DNA of 27,144 bases from Prevotella sp. (GCA_003447235.1 DLZV01000020.1:3696-30839), one strand, 5' to 3'; shown: positions 15,498 through 23,474, counted from the stretch's first letter. Made by a program: numbers and translations. The notes: generated by a model not told the origin, from the sequence alone.

Positions 15498-15790
15498 GGG
15501 GAAAACAACCGTGGAAACAGCGTGTCACGGGGAAAAGAATTGCGAAAATAGTAGAAAACAACCGGTATAACCAATAACGGGTCCATCGCTGGGACACATA
15601 GCAAAAGAACTTGAACAAGATTTACAACAAAGAACAAACAACGCTTCGCCAGGACAAATCAGCAGCAAATGTGTCCAAGGCGAAGCGTTGTATTTAGTTG
15701 TTTACCTTGCAGCAAGATTGTGACACGCAAAGCGTGTAAAGTTGTAACTTGTTGTAAAAGTTGTATTGGTTGTTTTCCCTACTCAGCAGG
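15498..15790. repeat. E1: hairpin-rich intergenic repeat element, copy 1
   Basis: The first of four related intergenic elements. It begins near GGGGAAAACAAC (15498) and ends with GTTGTTTTCC plus the outer flank CTCAGCAGG (15790), 11 bp past the stop of the next gene. The core is a long hairpin: ACAACGCTTCGCC (15638-15650) pairs with GGCGAAGCGTTGT (15679-15691), continued inside by GGACA/TGTCC. A 24-nt segment at 15697-15720 recurs exactly, in reverse orientation, at 18338-18361, and with one change at 21878-21901. ACACGC/GCGTGT (15723-15737) is a variant arm. The last 22 bases are the exact reverse complement of the left end of E4 (26078-26099). No coding frame is supported. The left boundary is uncertain because the outer CCTGCTGA flank is missing there. 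Confidence 0.75.
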
Positions 15791-15801
15791 CCGCTTTGAC
15801 G

Positions 15802-16992
15802 CTACCGGGCCACCTGCTTGACGACCGTGCCATCGGCGTTCCTGCGGAGGACGATGCCGTGGCGCGTAGGCTGGCGGAGTCTGCGTCCGTCAGGACTGTA
15901 GCAGACCGAGGGCGCATGGGTGTCGAGGCGCGGGCGCGAGAGGATGGAGGTGGAAGGCAACGACTGCAAACGGGGCGTGACATAGGAGTCGGCATAATAG
16001 ACGCGGTCGGGCCCCACGTTGACGAGCAGGGTCTGGGTCTTGTACTCGGTCTCGTAGGTCTCCGTGGAGGGATTGTAGTTGAGGACCAGCATATCCTTCA
16101 GGTCGAAGGGGTCGAGCTGGGAGGATTCGGGCAGATAGTCTGCAGGCATGGCGAAGAGGTGGAGACAGGACCACGTATCGACGCCAAGATACTGCGGAAG
16201 GACGGTAATGCGGTTGTCACGCCATTCGCCCACCACCCAGTAGGTCTCGTCCCTGTTGGAGCTATAGGGCAACTGCCAGTAGATATTGTCGCCATCGCAG
16301 ACGGCAGGCACCTCCTCGTCCATATCATCCTCTATGAAGGGGTTATAATGGACGAAATGGATGGTCTGCTCAGGCTTTCCCTCTGGCTTCTGCGTGGGCT
16401 CATAGCGGAGCGGCACGATCGTGGTCAGTCCCTCGCCATAGCAGCTCCAGCCGCCCGTGGCCGTGGCCAGTCCGAGGATGTAGCGGAGCATGCCCTGTTC
16501 ATCGAGTCCCCCGTCCACCAGGGCGAGCGTGTCGCCACGCAGGGTGAAGCGGACGTTGGTCTCGGTCTCGTCGGGCAGACAGTCGAGCTCCCCATCGCCC
16601 CGGTCGCTGAGCACCATGCGGCGCGCATAGAATACGGTCCCATCGTCGCCCTCGAACATCGCCTGGGGCAGACGCGCCACGAGGGTGTCGCCCCCCGCAC
16701 GGTCGAGTTTGAGCCACGTGTCGGTGGGAAAGAAGACGAAGGGATTGGACAAATAGACGCTGCCGTCCTCGGCCTCCACATAGTCGGCCGTATAATACTC
16801 CACGCTGTCGAGGTAGGCCACGCCCTCTCCCGGGTCATAGAAACTGGTGGCGCTCCTCACCTGGTGGGCATGGATCGTGCCCTCGGGCGCCTCGTAGCGG
16901 ATGGTCTCCGCGCCTGGAAAACTCGTTTGCGCCGCCGTGCCCAGCGAGAGGAGGGAGGCAGCGAGCAATGGTAATAGTCTGATTTTGTTCAT
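15802..16992 (-). CDS. Exported protein of unknown function
   Basis: A 396-residue protein I do not recognise. Residues 1-21 are a signal peptide (LLPLLAASLLSLGTAAQ). The mature part is acidic and rich in short beta-type stretches with many Tyr, Trp and Asp, and lacks transmembrane helices. The last 30 residues (CYSPDGRRLRQP..GIVLRRNADG) look like the short C-terminal strand-turn segment that ends many secreted Prevotella proteins, in the style of a type IX sorting tail; that reading is from memory and tentative. It lies 83 bp after the calcium/sodium antiporter gene in the same direction, so cotranscription is possible. Element E1 begins 11 bp past its stop. It could be a surface or periplasmic protein. 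Confidence 0.8.
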   Translation of the reverse strand: MNKIRLLPLLAASLLSLGTAAQTSFPGAETIRYEAPEGTIHAHQVRSATSFYDPGEGVAYLDSVEYYTADYVEAEDGSVYLSNPFVFFPTDTWLKLDRAGGDTLVARLPQAMFEGDDGTVFYARRMVLSDRGDGELDCLPDETETNVRFTLRGDTLALVDGGLDEQGMLRYILGLATATGGWSCYGEGLTTIVPLRYEPTQKPEGKPEQTIHFVHYNPFIEDDMDEEVPAVCDGDNIYWQLPYSSNRDETYWVVGEWRDNRITVLPQYLGVDTWSCLHLFAMPADYLPESSQLDPFDLKDMLVLNYNPSTETYETEYKTQTLLVNVGPDRVYYADSYVTPRLQSLPSTSILSRPRLDTHAPSVCYSPDGRRLRQPTRHGIVLRRNADGTVVKQVAR

Positions 16993-17075
16993 ATCGTAAG
17001 TAGTTAAAAATTTGGTGAATACTGCGTAGCGAGCGGAGCGCCCTTAGGCGAACGGAGACCACGACTTCCCCCGCT

Positions 17076-18062
17076 TTAGGCGAGGAGGTACCACATGTAG
17101 CCGCCAAAGGTGAGCACGAGGACGGCTCCCTCCCACCGCTCGATGGTATATTTGGTGAAGGAGAAAAACCAGATCATGATGGTCGAGACGAGCATCATGT
17201 AGAGATCCACGTTGGTGATGCCCTCGATGTGCATGGGCGAGATTAGGCCCGTGAGGCCCAGGATGAAGAGGATGTTGAGGACGTTGCTGCCGAGGACGTT
17301 GCCGATGGCAATGCCGCTATTGCCCTTCTTGGCCGCCACGACGCTCGTGGCCAGTTCGGGCAGCGAGGTGCCACCCGCCACGATGGTCAGTCCGATGACG
17401 GCGTCGCTCACGTTCAGCGCGCGTGCCACCTCGGTAGCGCCGCCGACAAAGAGGTTGCTGCCGCCGATGAGGGCGGCCAGGCCCACGACCATCCACAGTA
17501 CGGCCAGCCACCCCTTCATGGGTTGCTTGGCAGAAGCCTCGTCGGCTGCGGCCTCCTGGGCTGTCTGACCTTGGGTTGTCTCTCCTTGGGCAGGCTGCGC
17601 GACAGGCTGGGCCGAGGTGGCGCCCTTGATCGTGAGGCGCATGAAGACGAGGAAGAAGACGAAGAGAATGGCGCCGTCGAGGCGTGTGATGACCCAGTCG
17701 TTCTGACACATCATGAGTAGGACGACCGAGGCCACGAGGGCGCAGGGCACGTCCTTGAAGACCGTGGATCGCAGGATCGTCATAGGGGCCACGAGGGCGG
17801 CCACGCCCACGATGAGCAGGGCGTTGAAGATATTGCTTCCCACGACATTGCCCACGGCCAGGTCAGGAGTGCCCTTGAGGGCGGAGACGACGCTGACGCA
17901 GAGCTCGGGCATGGAGGTGCCCAGGGCGACAATGGTCAGTCCGATGACTATCTGGGGCACGCGGAGCCGCTCGGCCACGGCCACCGCCCCCTCGGTGAGT
18001 CGGTCGGCGCCCCAAAGGACGAGCACCACGCCCACCACGATCCACAAAGCGTTTAGCAACAT
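17076..18062 (-). CDS. Calcium/sodium antiporter (CaCA family, YrbG-like)
   Basis: A 328-residue inner-membrane protein with about ten hydrophobic helices in two inverted halves, which exchanges Na+ for Ca2+. Each half has one alpha repeat carrying the ion-binding acidic residue. The first is ALGTSMPELCVSVVSALKG followed by GSNIFNALLIVG; the second is AGGTSLPELATSVVAAKKG followed by GSNVLNILFILG. Between them (about residues 150-185) is a hydrophilic cytoplasmic loop rich in Gln, Ala and Thr (QPAQGETTQGQTAQE), repetitive and longer than in YrbG. An AGAAAG lies before the ATG, and a promoter is seen at 18175-18204. The exported protein gene follows by 83 bp. Confidence 0.93.
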   Translation of the reverse strand: MLLNALWIVVGVVLVLWGADRLTEGAVAVAERLRVPQIVIGLTIVALGTSMPELCVSVVSALKGTPDLAVGNVVGSNIFNALLIVGVAALVAPMTILRSTVFKDVPCALVASVVLLMMCQNDWVITRLDGAILFVFFLVFMRLTIKGATSAQPVAQPAQGETTQGQTAQEAAADEASAKQPMKGWLAVLWMVVGLAALIGGSNLFVGGATEVARALNVSDAVIGLTIVAGGTSLPELATSVVAAKKGNSGIAIGNVLGSNVLNILFILGLTGLISPMHIEGITNVDLYMMLVSTIMIWFFSFTKYTIERWEGAVLVLTFGGYMWYLLA

Positions 18063-18174
18063 ACTTTTCTTTCTGTTTTATTTCTACTTTTTTAATGATG
18101 TCTCCCTCAGCCTCTCGGTCCTTGGAAGGAGCGAGATTCGCATCCGCCAAAAGGCAAAAAGCGTATCTCCGATG

Positions 18175-18204
18175 CAAAAATACGAAAAAACCCTGAATGC
18201 CAAA
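18175..18204 (-). promoter_or_regulatory. Promoter of the calcium/sodium antiporter gene
   Basis: On the minus strand TTTG (18204-18201), an 18-bp spacer and TATTTTTG (18182-18175) fit the Bacteroidota consensus, with the spacer one base short. The -33 box lies within the loop of the hairpin at 18191-18214. Confidence 0.6.
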
Positions 18205-18214
18205 ACATTCAGGG
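18185..18214 (-). terminator. Intrinsic terminator downstream of the outer-membrane barrel gene
   Basis: CCCTGAATG (18191-18199) and CATTCAGGG (18206-18214) form a perfect 9-bp stem with a 6-nt loop. On the minus strand TTTTTT (18190-18185) follows. It is the first clear terminator after the barrel gene, 387 bp past its stop and beyond element E2. On the plus strand the sequence after the stem is also T-rich. Confidence 0.8.
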
Positions 18215-18274
18215 CTCATTTTTCTATTTTTGACTATAAAGGGAAAGAACAAGCAACAAGACGTGGACAAACGT

Positions 18275-18558
18275 CCTGCTTATAGGGGAAAACAACTCAT
18301 ACAACCAATACAATCATGAACAACGCTTCGCCTTGAGCAATCTTGCTGCAAGGTAAACAACAAAATACAACAAAGGGTTCCATGAAATGGAACGCTTCGC
18401 CAGGACAAAATGTCAGGAAATATCCAAGGCGAAGCGTTGTATATTGTTGTTTCACTACAAGCAACCTTTAGTTGCATGGGCCTCGAAGAGGCAATGTCCC
18501 CGCGAAGCGTTGTTCAAAGTTGTAAAAGTTGTTCAAGTTGTTTTCCTTCATCAGCAAG
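18275..18558. repeat. E2: intergenic repeat element, copy 2
   Basis: A 284-bp element with inverted ends. The left end is CCTGCTTAT then GGGGAAAACAAC; the right end is GTTGTTTTCC then TTCATCAGCAAG. Inside are CAACGCTTCGCC (18321-18332), the 24-nt segment shared with E1 (18338-18361), and GTTCCATGAAATGGAAC (palindromic). A further arm pair, AACGCTTCGCC (18391-18401) and GGCGAAGCGTTGT (18428-18440), follows. A 73-bp stretch (18474-18546) matches 22008-22080 in E3 at 70 of 73 positions. The right end stops 42 bp before the barrel gene stop codon. No reading frame is supported. Confidence 0.8.
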
Positions 18559-18600
18559 CGATACAGGTCGAAAACCATCACGCTGTTTTGCTAACGGGCG

Positions 18601-21576
18601 TCAGAAGGGGCGTCCTCCGGGATGACCCATGGGCGGGCGGCCACCCGGAGGTCCCATAGGCGGACGGCCACCCGGAGGTCCCATCATCGGGCCGTCGTCA
18701 CCACGGCGCACGCCTGCTGGATGCTGCGGCTTGCCTCCGAAGAGGTTGAAGCGATAGGAGATCGTCAGGAGCGCGTAGCTGTTGATGCTGTTATACTCCG
18801 TGTCCGTGCGGCCCATGGCGTTGACCACGCGCGAGAGGTTGCTCTGCTGGTGGAGGATATCGTAGAGCTGGAGCGAGATCGTGAGCGGCTTGCCACGCAG
18901 GAAGCTCTGCGCCACCTGGGCGTTCCAAAGCAGCTCGTTGCTGTTGAGCGAGGCGTCGTTGTAGCCTCGGCGGCTGTTCATGTGGAGGTCCGTGGAGAGG
19001 CTCGTGCCCCAGGGCGCCGTGAGGTTGATAGATCCACCGTAGGCGAAGCGCCAGGTGTTGAGGTTTTGTGCCGACTGCAGCTGGTTCTTCGTGTGGTTGT
19101 ACTCCACCGACCCGTCGAGGGCCACCTCCAGCCAACTGTTACGATAGCTGAGGGTCAGTCGCTCGCTGAGGTTGGTCTGATTGGTGATGTTGCGCTCCAC
19201 GAGGCTCTGCCGCGACTGCTGCAGGAGCGAGGCGTAGCGGTTGAGATCGACGGTCGTGAAGGTGTTGACATTCCATACGCCCAGGGTGTCGATGCTGGTG
19301 TTGAACATCACGCCCGCGTTCAGGTTCCAGTTGCCATTGATGTTGACGGGCCTCACCACGCGAGCTCCCGAACTGGCGTCGTAGGTCACGCTATTGCCGA
19401 TGGCGTTGTGGACGGAGGCGAAGTGGAAGAAAGTCATCCACGACTGCGTGTATCTCTGCCGGTAGCCATTGTAGAACATGTGGATGCGATGGGTGAAGGC
19501 GGGACGCAGACCCGGGTTGCCGACACTCACGTTCTGCGGGTCGGTATTGTCCGTGATGTCGAGCAGCTGGCTCATCGTGGGCTGTGTGGCCGATCCGCGG
19601 TAGAAGAGGCGGAGGTTGCTCTGCGGCGAGAACTTATAGCGGAAGTCGATCGTCGGACTCCAGTCGAAGGAGTTGCGCACGGTATCGACGTGGACGCCGA
19701 GGTAGTCCTGCTGGTAGATGCTGTGCTGCGGCTGGAGCTGCACGCCGGCGTTGAATCGCCACTTCTCCTGGTTCATGCGGATCATGAGCTGGATGTTCTG
19801 CGTGTGGGTCTTGTACTCCGAGTAGCGGCTCAGCGACTGGTCGAAGTAGCTGCCGAGGGGCTGCTGCAGCAGGGCGAGGTAGCTGCCCCAGGAGCGGTAG
19901 GCGGGATCGACGCCGTCGAAGAAGCCGCCGCCGAGCGAGGAGAAGTCGTAGGTCGATCGGTCGCTCTTGCTCAGGGCGTAGTTGTACTGGTAGGCCAGCT
20001 GCAGGTAGGTGCGGCGGGCGATGGGCTCGCTATAGGTGGCCTCCACGCCGATGCCGTGGCTCTTGGTGGGCATGAGGTTGTAGCGGTAGGCGCGGTAGAT
20101 GGAGTCCTGGCCCATGGCGTCGAGCAGCTGGTAGTACTGCAGGTCCTGGGTGGAGAAGGTCTTGGCGTCGGCGTCGTTGTAGTTGCCCTGGAGGCGGAGC
20201 GTGACGTTGCGCCCGTTGGCCGAGAGCTTGCGATTGACCTGCAGCGAGGCCTGTGCCGAGGTGTTGTCGCCATAGGTCACGGTCGTGTTGCGCTGGCGGT
20301 TGACCAGGGTGCCCTGGGCCTGCATGGTCGCGAGCAGGTCTTCGGCGAGCGGGTCGTCGCCCTGGGCATAGGGATCTTCGGAGAAGGTGGCCGAGGTGCT
20401 CACGTCGAGGCCGTCGCTCTTGCTGAGCTGCAGGCTTGGCCGGAACATCACGTTCCACATCGAGTCGGGGGTCCACTCCAGGCGGAAGCGCCCGTCCCAG
20501 CTGTTGGACCGCGTGTACTGCTGGCTGATGCGGCGCGTGTAGGCGTGCTGCGAGGCCAGGAAGTTGTCGGAGAAGACCTTGGCCTGCAGGTCGCCGTTGT
20601 TGTGGTTCCAGCGCAGGGATCCGTCCCATTGCCAGGTCTTGCCGTTGTCGTAGTTCATGTTGATGCCCGCCATCTTGGTGTTGTTGAGCCCCTGGCGGGT
20701 CTGTCCGAATCCGCCCCGTCGTCCGCCGCCAAACATCATGTCGCCGACGTTGTTGGCCGAGAGGAAACCCATCAGGCGGAAGTTGTCCTTGAAGTAGGCC
20801 GCCATGCCGCGCTCGCTATAGCGCCCGTGGTTGCCCACGGAGAGGTTGATGTTGGAGAAGAATCCTTTGTTCATGCCCTGCTTCATGCCGAAGTCGAGCA
20901 CGGTCTGCTCCTCGCCGTCGTCGATGCCCGTGACGCGGGCCAGGTCGCTCTTCTGGTCGTATGCCTTCACCTTGTCGATGATGGAGGCGGGGAGGTTCTT
21001 CAGCGCCGTCTTGGTGTCGCCGGTCATAAACTCCTTGCCATCGACGAGGATCTTCTTCACCTCCTTGCCGTTGATCTTGATCGACCCGTCGTCGCCTATC
21101 TCTGCGCCGGGCAGCACCTTGACCAGGGCCTCGACGGTCGATCCCTCTGCCACGCGGTAGGCGGAGGCGTTATACTGGAAGGTGTCGTTCTTGAGCACGA
21201 CCTTCGGGGCCTGGGCGGCGATCGTCACTTCGCGCAGCACGTGCTCGTCGGCTTGGAGCGTGAGGGCGCCGGCGTCTTGGTCCTTGCCTCCGGAGACCAC
21301 GATGTCGTGGCAGAGCGTGCGCATACCGACGAAGGAGACCTTGAGGATGTAGCGGCCGTCGCGCGGGGCGGCGAGCGCAAAGCGGCCTGTGTCGTCGCTC
21401 GTCGTGCCCGAGACGTAGGTGCTGTCCGATCCCAGCAGCTGGACGACGGCGTAGTCGAGGGGCTGCTTGTGCTGGCCGTCGATGAGCGTGCCCGAGACGG
21501 TCTGTGCCCGGGCCGAGACGCCCACCAGGGCCAGGAGCGCCACCAGGACTATACTGATTCTCTTTCTTATATCCAT
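18601..21576 (-). CDS. Outer-membrane beta-barrel (TonB-receptor-like) family protein
   Basis: A 991-residue outer-membrane protein. Residues 1-24 are a signal peptide. Residues about 27-105 are a carboxypeptidase-regulatory-like beta domain (VSGTLIDGQHKQPLDYA..). A plug-like domain follows at about 115-235, with IKINGKEVKKILVDGKEFM and a DKVKAYDQKSDLARVTGIDDGEE segment typical of the OMP_b-brl_3 group. The rest is a large barrel ending YALLTISYRFNLFGG. About 35 further residues extend past this last strand, made of GPPGGRPPM repeats encoded by a 27-bp tandem repeat (18607-18684). No SusD-like partner is adjacent, so it is probably not a SusC-type glycan importer. Its ligand is unknown. The 5' leader has three 18-bp repeats (21599-21652) and no clear Shine-Dalgarno. 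Elements E2 and E3 flank the gene. Confidence 0.87.
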   Translation of the reverse strand: MDIRKRISIVLVALLALVGVSARAQTVSGTLIDGQHKQPLDYAVVQLLGSDSTYVSGTTSDDTGRFALAAPRDGRYILKVSFVGMRTLCHDIVVSGGKDQDAGALTLQADEHVLREVTIAAQAPKVVLKNDTFQYNASAYRVAEGSTVEALVKVLPGAEIGDDGSIKINGKEVKKILVDGKEFMTGDTKTALKNLPASIIDKVKAYDQKSDLARVTGIDDGEEQTVLDFGMKQGMNKGFFSNINLSVGNHGRYSERGMAAYFKDNFRLMGFLSANNVGDMMFGGGRRGGFGQTRQGLNNTKMAGINMNYDNGKTWQWDGSLRWNHNNGDLQAKVFSDNFLASQHAYTRRISQQYTRSNSWDGRFRLEWTPDSMWNVMFRPSLQLSKSDGLDVSTSATFSEDPYAQGDDPLAEDLLATMQAQGTLVNRQRNTTVTYGDNTSAQASLQVNRKLSANGRNVTLRLQGNYNDADAKTFSTQDLQYYQLLDAMGQDSIYRAYRYNLMPTKSHGIGVEATYSEPIARRTYLQLAYQYNYALSKSDRSTYDFSSLGGGFFDGVDPAYRSWGSYLALLQQPLGSYFDQSLSRYSEYKTHTQNIQLMIRMNQEKWRFNAGVQLQPQHSIYQQDYLGVHVDTVRNSFDWSPTIDFRYKFSPQSNLRLFYRGSATQPTMSQLLDITDNTDPQNVSVGNPGLRPAFTHRIHMFYNGYRQRYTQSWMTFFHFASVHNAIGNSVTYDASSGARVVRPVNINGNWNLNAGVMFNTSIDTLGVWNVNTFTTVDLNRYASLLQQSRQSLVERNITNQTNLSERLTLSYRNSWLEVALDGSVEYNHTKNQLQSAQNLNTWRFAYGGSINLTAPWGTSLSTDLHMNSRRGYNDASLNSNELLWNAQVAQSFLRGKPLTISLQLYDILHQQSNLSRVVNAMGRTDTEYNSINSYALLTISYRFNLFGGKPQHPAGVRRGDDGPMMGPPGGRPPMGPPGGRPPMGHPGGRPF
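18607..18684. repeat. 27-bp in-frame repeat encoding the Gly/Pro-rich tail
   Basis: CCACCCGGAGGTCCCAT recurs at 18641-18657 and 18668-18684, 27 bp apart, with the sequence before it also nearly identical. A diverged third unit lies at 18607-18630. It encodes GGRPPMGPP-type repeats after the last barrel strand. The period is a multiple of three, so changes in copy number would keep the frame. Confidence 0.75.
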
Positions 21577-21598
21577 CTTGTTCTTGTGTAGTTACTTC

Positions 21599-21652
21599 TT
21601 TTTGCTCTTGTTCTTGTTTTTGCTCTTGTTCTTGCTTTTGCTCTTGTTCTTG
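21599..21652. repeat. Three 18-bp tandem repeats in the leader of the barrel gene
   Basis: TTTTTGCTCTTGTTCTTG occurs at 21599-21616 and 21617-21634, and with one change at 21635-21652. On the minus strand this is a purine-rich AAGAACAAGAGCAAAA repeat ending 22 bp before the ATG. The repeats are out of frame with the gene, so they are read as leader or promoter spacer, not coding. Confidence 0.85.
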
Positions 21653-21730
21653 CTTTCTATCTATCGCTTTGTCCTGTCTTAGGACGCGCCAGCGCCCCAA
21701 TGGTTTAAAATGGGCTAGCAGAAAACGCAA

Positions 21731-22093
21731 CCTGCTGATGGGGAAAAACAACAAATACAACTTTTACAACAAGTAACAACGCTTTCGATAAGCCATGCGC
21801 AGAACCGAGCTCGCTCGAGTTTAGCCATGGCGAGAAAGGGTACCATGAAATGGAACCTACACGCTTCGCGCATATTGCAATCCTGCTGCAAGGTAAACAA
21901 CAAAATACAAGGCTTCGCCAGGACATTACGCCAGGAGAAATCAGCAGGAAATGTGTCCAAGGCAAAGCGTTGTTCATAGTTGTTTCCCTTGCAGCAAGCC
22001 TTGGTTAGCATGGGCCTCGAAGAGACAATGTCCCCGCGAAGCGTTGTTCATAGTTGTAAAAGTTGTTCAAGTTGTTTTTCTATCATGTCCTGG
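21731..22093. repeat. E3: intergenic repeat element, copy 3
   Basis: The longest copy, about 360 bp, upstream of the barrel gene and of aroB. The left end is CCTGCTGATGGGGAAAAACA (21731). The right end, GTTGTTTTTC (22071-22080) followed by a weak match to the outer flank, is diverged. Inside, 21774-21822 matches E4 (26121-26169) at 47 of 49 positions. 21878-21901 matches the 24-nt segment of E1 and E2, and 22008-22080 matches E2. GGTACCATGAAATGGAAC is again palindromic. No reading frame is supported. Confidence 0.78.
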
Positions 22094-22140
22094 CGAAGCA
22101 TTGCATCAGTTGTTGTCTATATGCCCTGGCGAAGCATTGC
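22089..22140. repeat. Direct repeat derived from the E-element arm
   Basis: CCTGGCGAAGCATTGC occurs exactly at 22089-22104 and 22125-22140, 36 bp apart, at the right edge of E3. It resembles the GGCGAAGCGTTGT arm of the E elements with one change. Confidence 0.8.
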
Positions 22141-22167
22141 TCGTGTCGTCTCGGTCTGCCCTTACAA

Positions 22168-22199
22168 TCTTGCGCACTACGGCGGGTGGATGCGCAAGA
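22168..22199. repeat. Perfect 9-bp inverted repeat upstream of aroB
   Basis: TCTTGCGCA (22168-22176) and TGCGCAAGA (22191-22199) can form a hairpin with a 14-nt loop. No T run follows on either strand, so it is probably not a terminator. It ends 40 bp before the -33 box of the aroB promoter. Confidence 0.6.
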
Positions 22200-22239
22200 A
22201 AGGAAGTCGAAATGTGTATTATTGTTAAAACAATCGGTT

Positions 22240-22274
22240 TTTGACGGTCGTTACGACGAAAAATGATAATTTTG
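22240..22274 (+). promoter_or_regulatory. Promoter of aroB
   Basis: TTTG (22240-22243), a 23-bp spacer and TAATTTTG (22267-22274) fit the -33/-7 consensus, with the spacer somewhat long. The -7 box lies 36 bp before the chosen aroB ATG. Confidence 0.65.
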
Positions 22275-22310
22275 TATAGAGTAAGAACAGACAAAGACAA
22301 GGAAACAGAT

Positions 22311-23360
22311 ATGGAACAGAGAATCATCCTATCAGATCGTTTCGAGAGCGATCTCGCGCTGTGTATCTCCGAGTGTGAGCACGATGGCATCTTCGTCATC
22401 TGCGACACCAGTTCTCATCGCTTCTGCTGGAGCGAGATGGCCCACTTCCCCACCCTGCGCCAGGCAGAGGTAATCACGATCGTCGATGGCGACGCCAACA
22501 AGAACCTGCGCCAGCTCACGCGCGTCTGGGAACGACTGCAGAAGGGCGGGGCCAACCGCCACTCGCTCGTCATCAATCTCGGAGGCGGCATGGTGACGGA
22601 CCTCGGCGGCTTCGCGGCAGCGACCTTCAAGCGGGGCCTCAGTTTCATCAACGTCCCCACCACGCTGCTGGCCATGGTCGATGCGAGCGTGGGAGGCAAG
22701 ACGGGCATCAACTTCGGGGGCATGAAGAACGAGATCGGCACCTTCCAGGATGCTTCCCGCGTCATCATCAATACCGACTGGCTGAAGACGCTCGACACGG
22801 ATGACCTTCGCAGCGGCTATGCCGAGATGCTGAAGCACGGTCTCCTCGACAGCCAGGAGCGATGGGCCCGACTCGTCGGCTTCGACCTCTCGCAGCCCGA
22901 CTGGCACGAGCTGGCCAAGATGATCGAGGCGAGCATCGACATCAAACTCCGCTACGTGAGGCGCGACCCGCTGGAGAAGGACATCCGCAAGTCGCTCAAC
23001 CTCAGCCATACCTTCGGCCATGCCATCGAGGAGTGGTCGCTCAGCCGCCAGGCGCTGCCCCATGGCCATGCCGTCGCCTTCGGACTGGTCTGCGAACTCT
23101 ATCTCTCTACGCTCCGCACGGGCTTCCCCACGGAGCAGATGCAGCAGACCGTGCGCTTCGTACGCGAGTTCTACGGCACGCCGGCCATCAGTTGCCAGGA
23201 CTACGACGAGCTCGTCACGCTCATGCACCACGACAAAAAGTCGCACCACGGAGAGATCCGTTCCGTGCTCCTGAGTGGTTTTGGCCGGCCCATCATCGAC
23301 CAGACCGTCGGCGACGAGGAGGCTCGCGAGGCGCTCGACTTCCTGCGCGAGGGGGCATAA
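22311..23360 (+). CDS. aroB: 3-dehydroquinate synthase
   Basis: A 349-residue cytoplasmic enzyme that cyclises DAHP to 3-dehydroquinate, the second step of the shikimate pathway, using NAD+ and a divalent metal. GGGMVTDLGGFAAATFKRG (from residue 91) is the NAD-binding signature, followed by PTTLLAMVDASVGGKTGIN. Metal ligands are expected in YAEMLKHGLL, NLSHTFGHAIE and LPHGHAVAFG. The ATG at 22311 is preferred over 22263: AAGGA lies 7 bases before it, and 22263 lies inside the predicted -7 box. The last 60 bp recur in diverged form at 25043-25102. A terminator follows at 23436-23474. No other shikimate gene is nearby. Confidence 0.95.
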   Translation: MEQRIILSDRFESDLALCISECEHDGIFVICDTSSHRFCWSEMAHFPTLRQAEVITIVDGDANKNLRQLTRVWERLQKGGANRHSLVINLGGGMVTDLGGFAAATFKRGLSFINVPTTLLAMVDASVGGKTGINFGGMKNEIGTFQDASRVIINTDWLKTLDTDDLRSGYAEMLKHGLLDSQERWARLVGFDLSQPDWHELAKMIEASIDIKLRYVRRDPLEKDIRKSLNLSHTFGHAIEEWSLSRQALPHGHAVAFGLVCELYLSTLRTGFPTEQMQQTVRFVREFYGTPAISCQDYDELVTLMHHDKKSHHGEIRSVLLSGFGRPIIDQTVGDEEAREALDFLREGA

Positions 23361-23435
23361 AGCGCTCACCCACCCTCTTGTTTCGACCTGAGGCCCTGCC
23401 TGCCTCGGGTTGGACCACGCCCCACGTGGTTCAAG

Positions 23436-23474
23436 ATTCCCCTTCCGAGACCCGCCTCTCAGAGGGGGATTTTT
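23436..23474 (+). terminator. Intrinsic terminator of aroB
   Basis: ATTCCCCTT and GAGA pair with TCTC and GAGGGGGAT around a short loop, with a small bulge. Five T follow at 23470-23474. It lies 75 bp after the aroB stop and 62 bp before the convergent ATPase gene ends. Confidence 0.78.

Noticed and set aside
18622..21591. A 989-codon plus-strand open frame
   Set aside because: It is exactly antisense to the outer-membrane barrel gene. It encodes a Val/Ala/His/Glu-rich product with no domain pattern, the usual shadow of GC-rich codons.
21170..21760. Minus-strand frame encoding a QEQKQEQEQ repeat upstream of the barrel gene
   Set aside because: The Gln/Glu repeat is the 18-bp leader repeat read in frame; the rest overlaps the barrel gene in another frame.
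15498..22093. Calling E1-E3 insertion sequences or integron attC sites
   Set aside because: No transposase or integrase is present, the ends are not those of an IS family I know, and no gene cassettes lie between attC-like sites.
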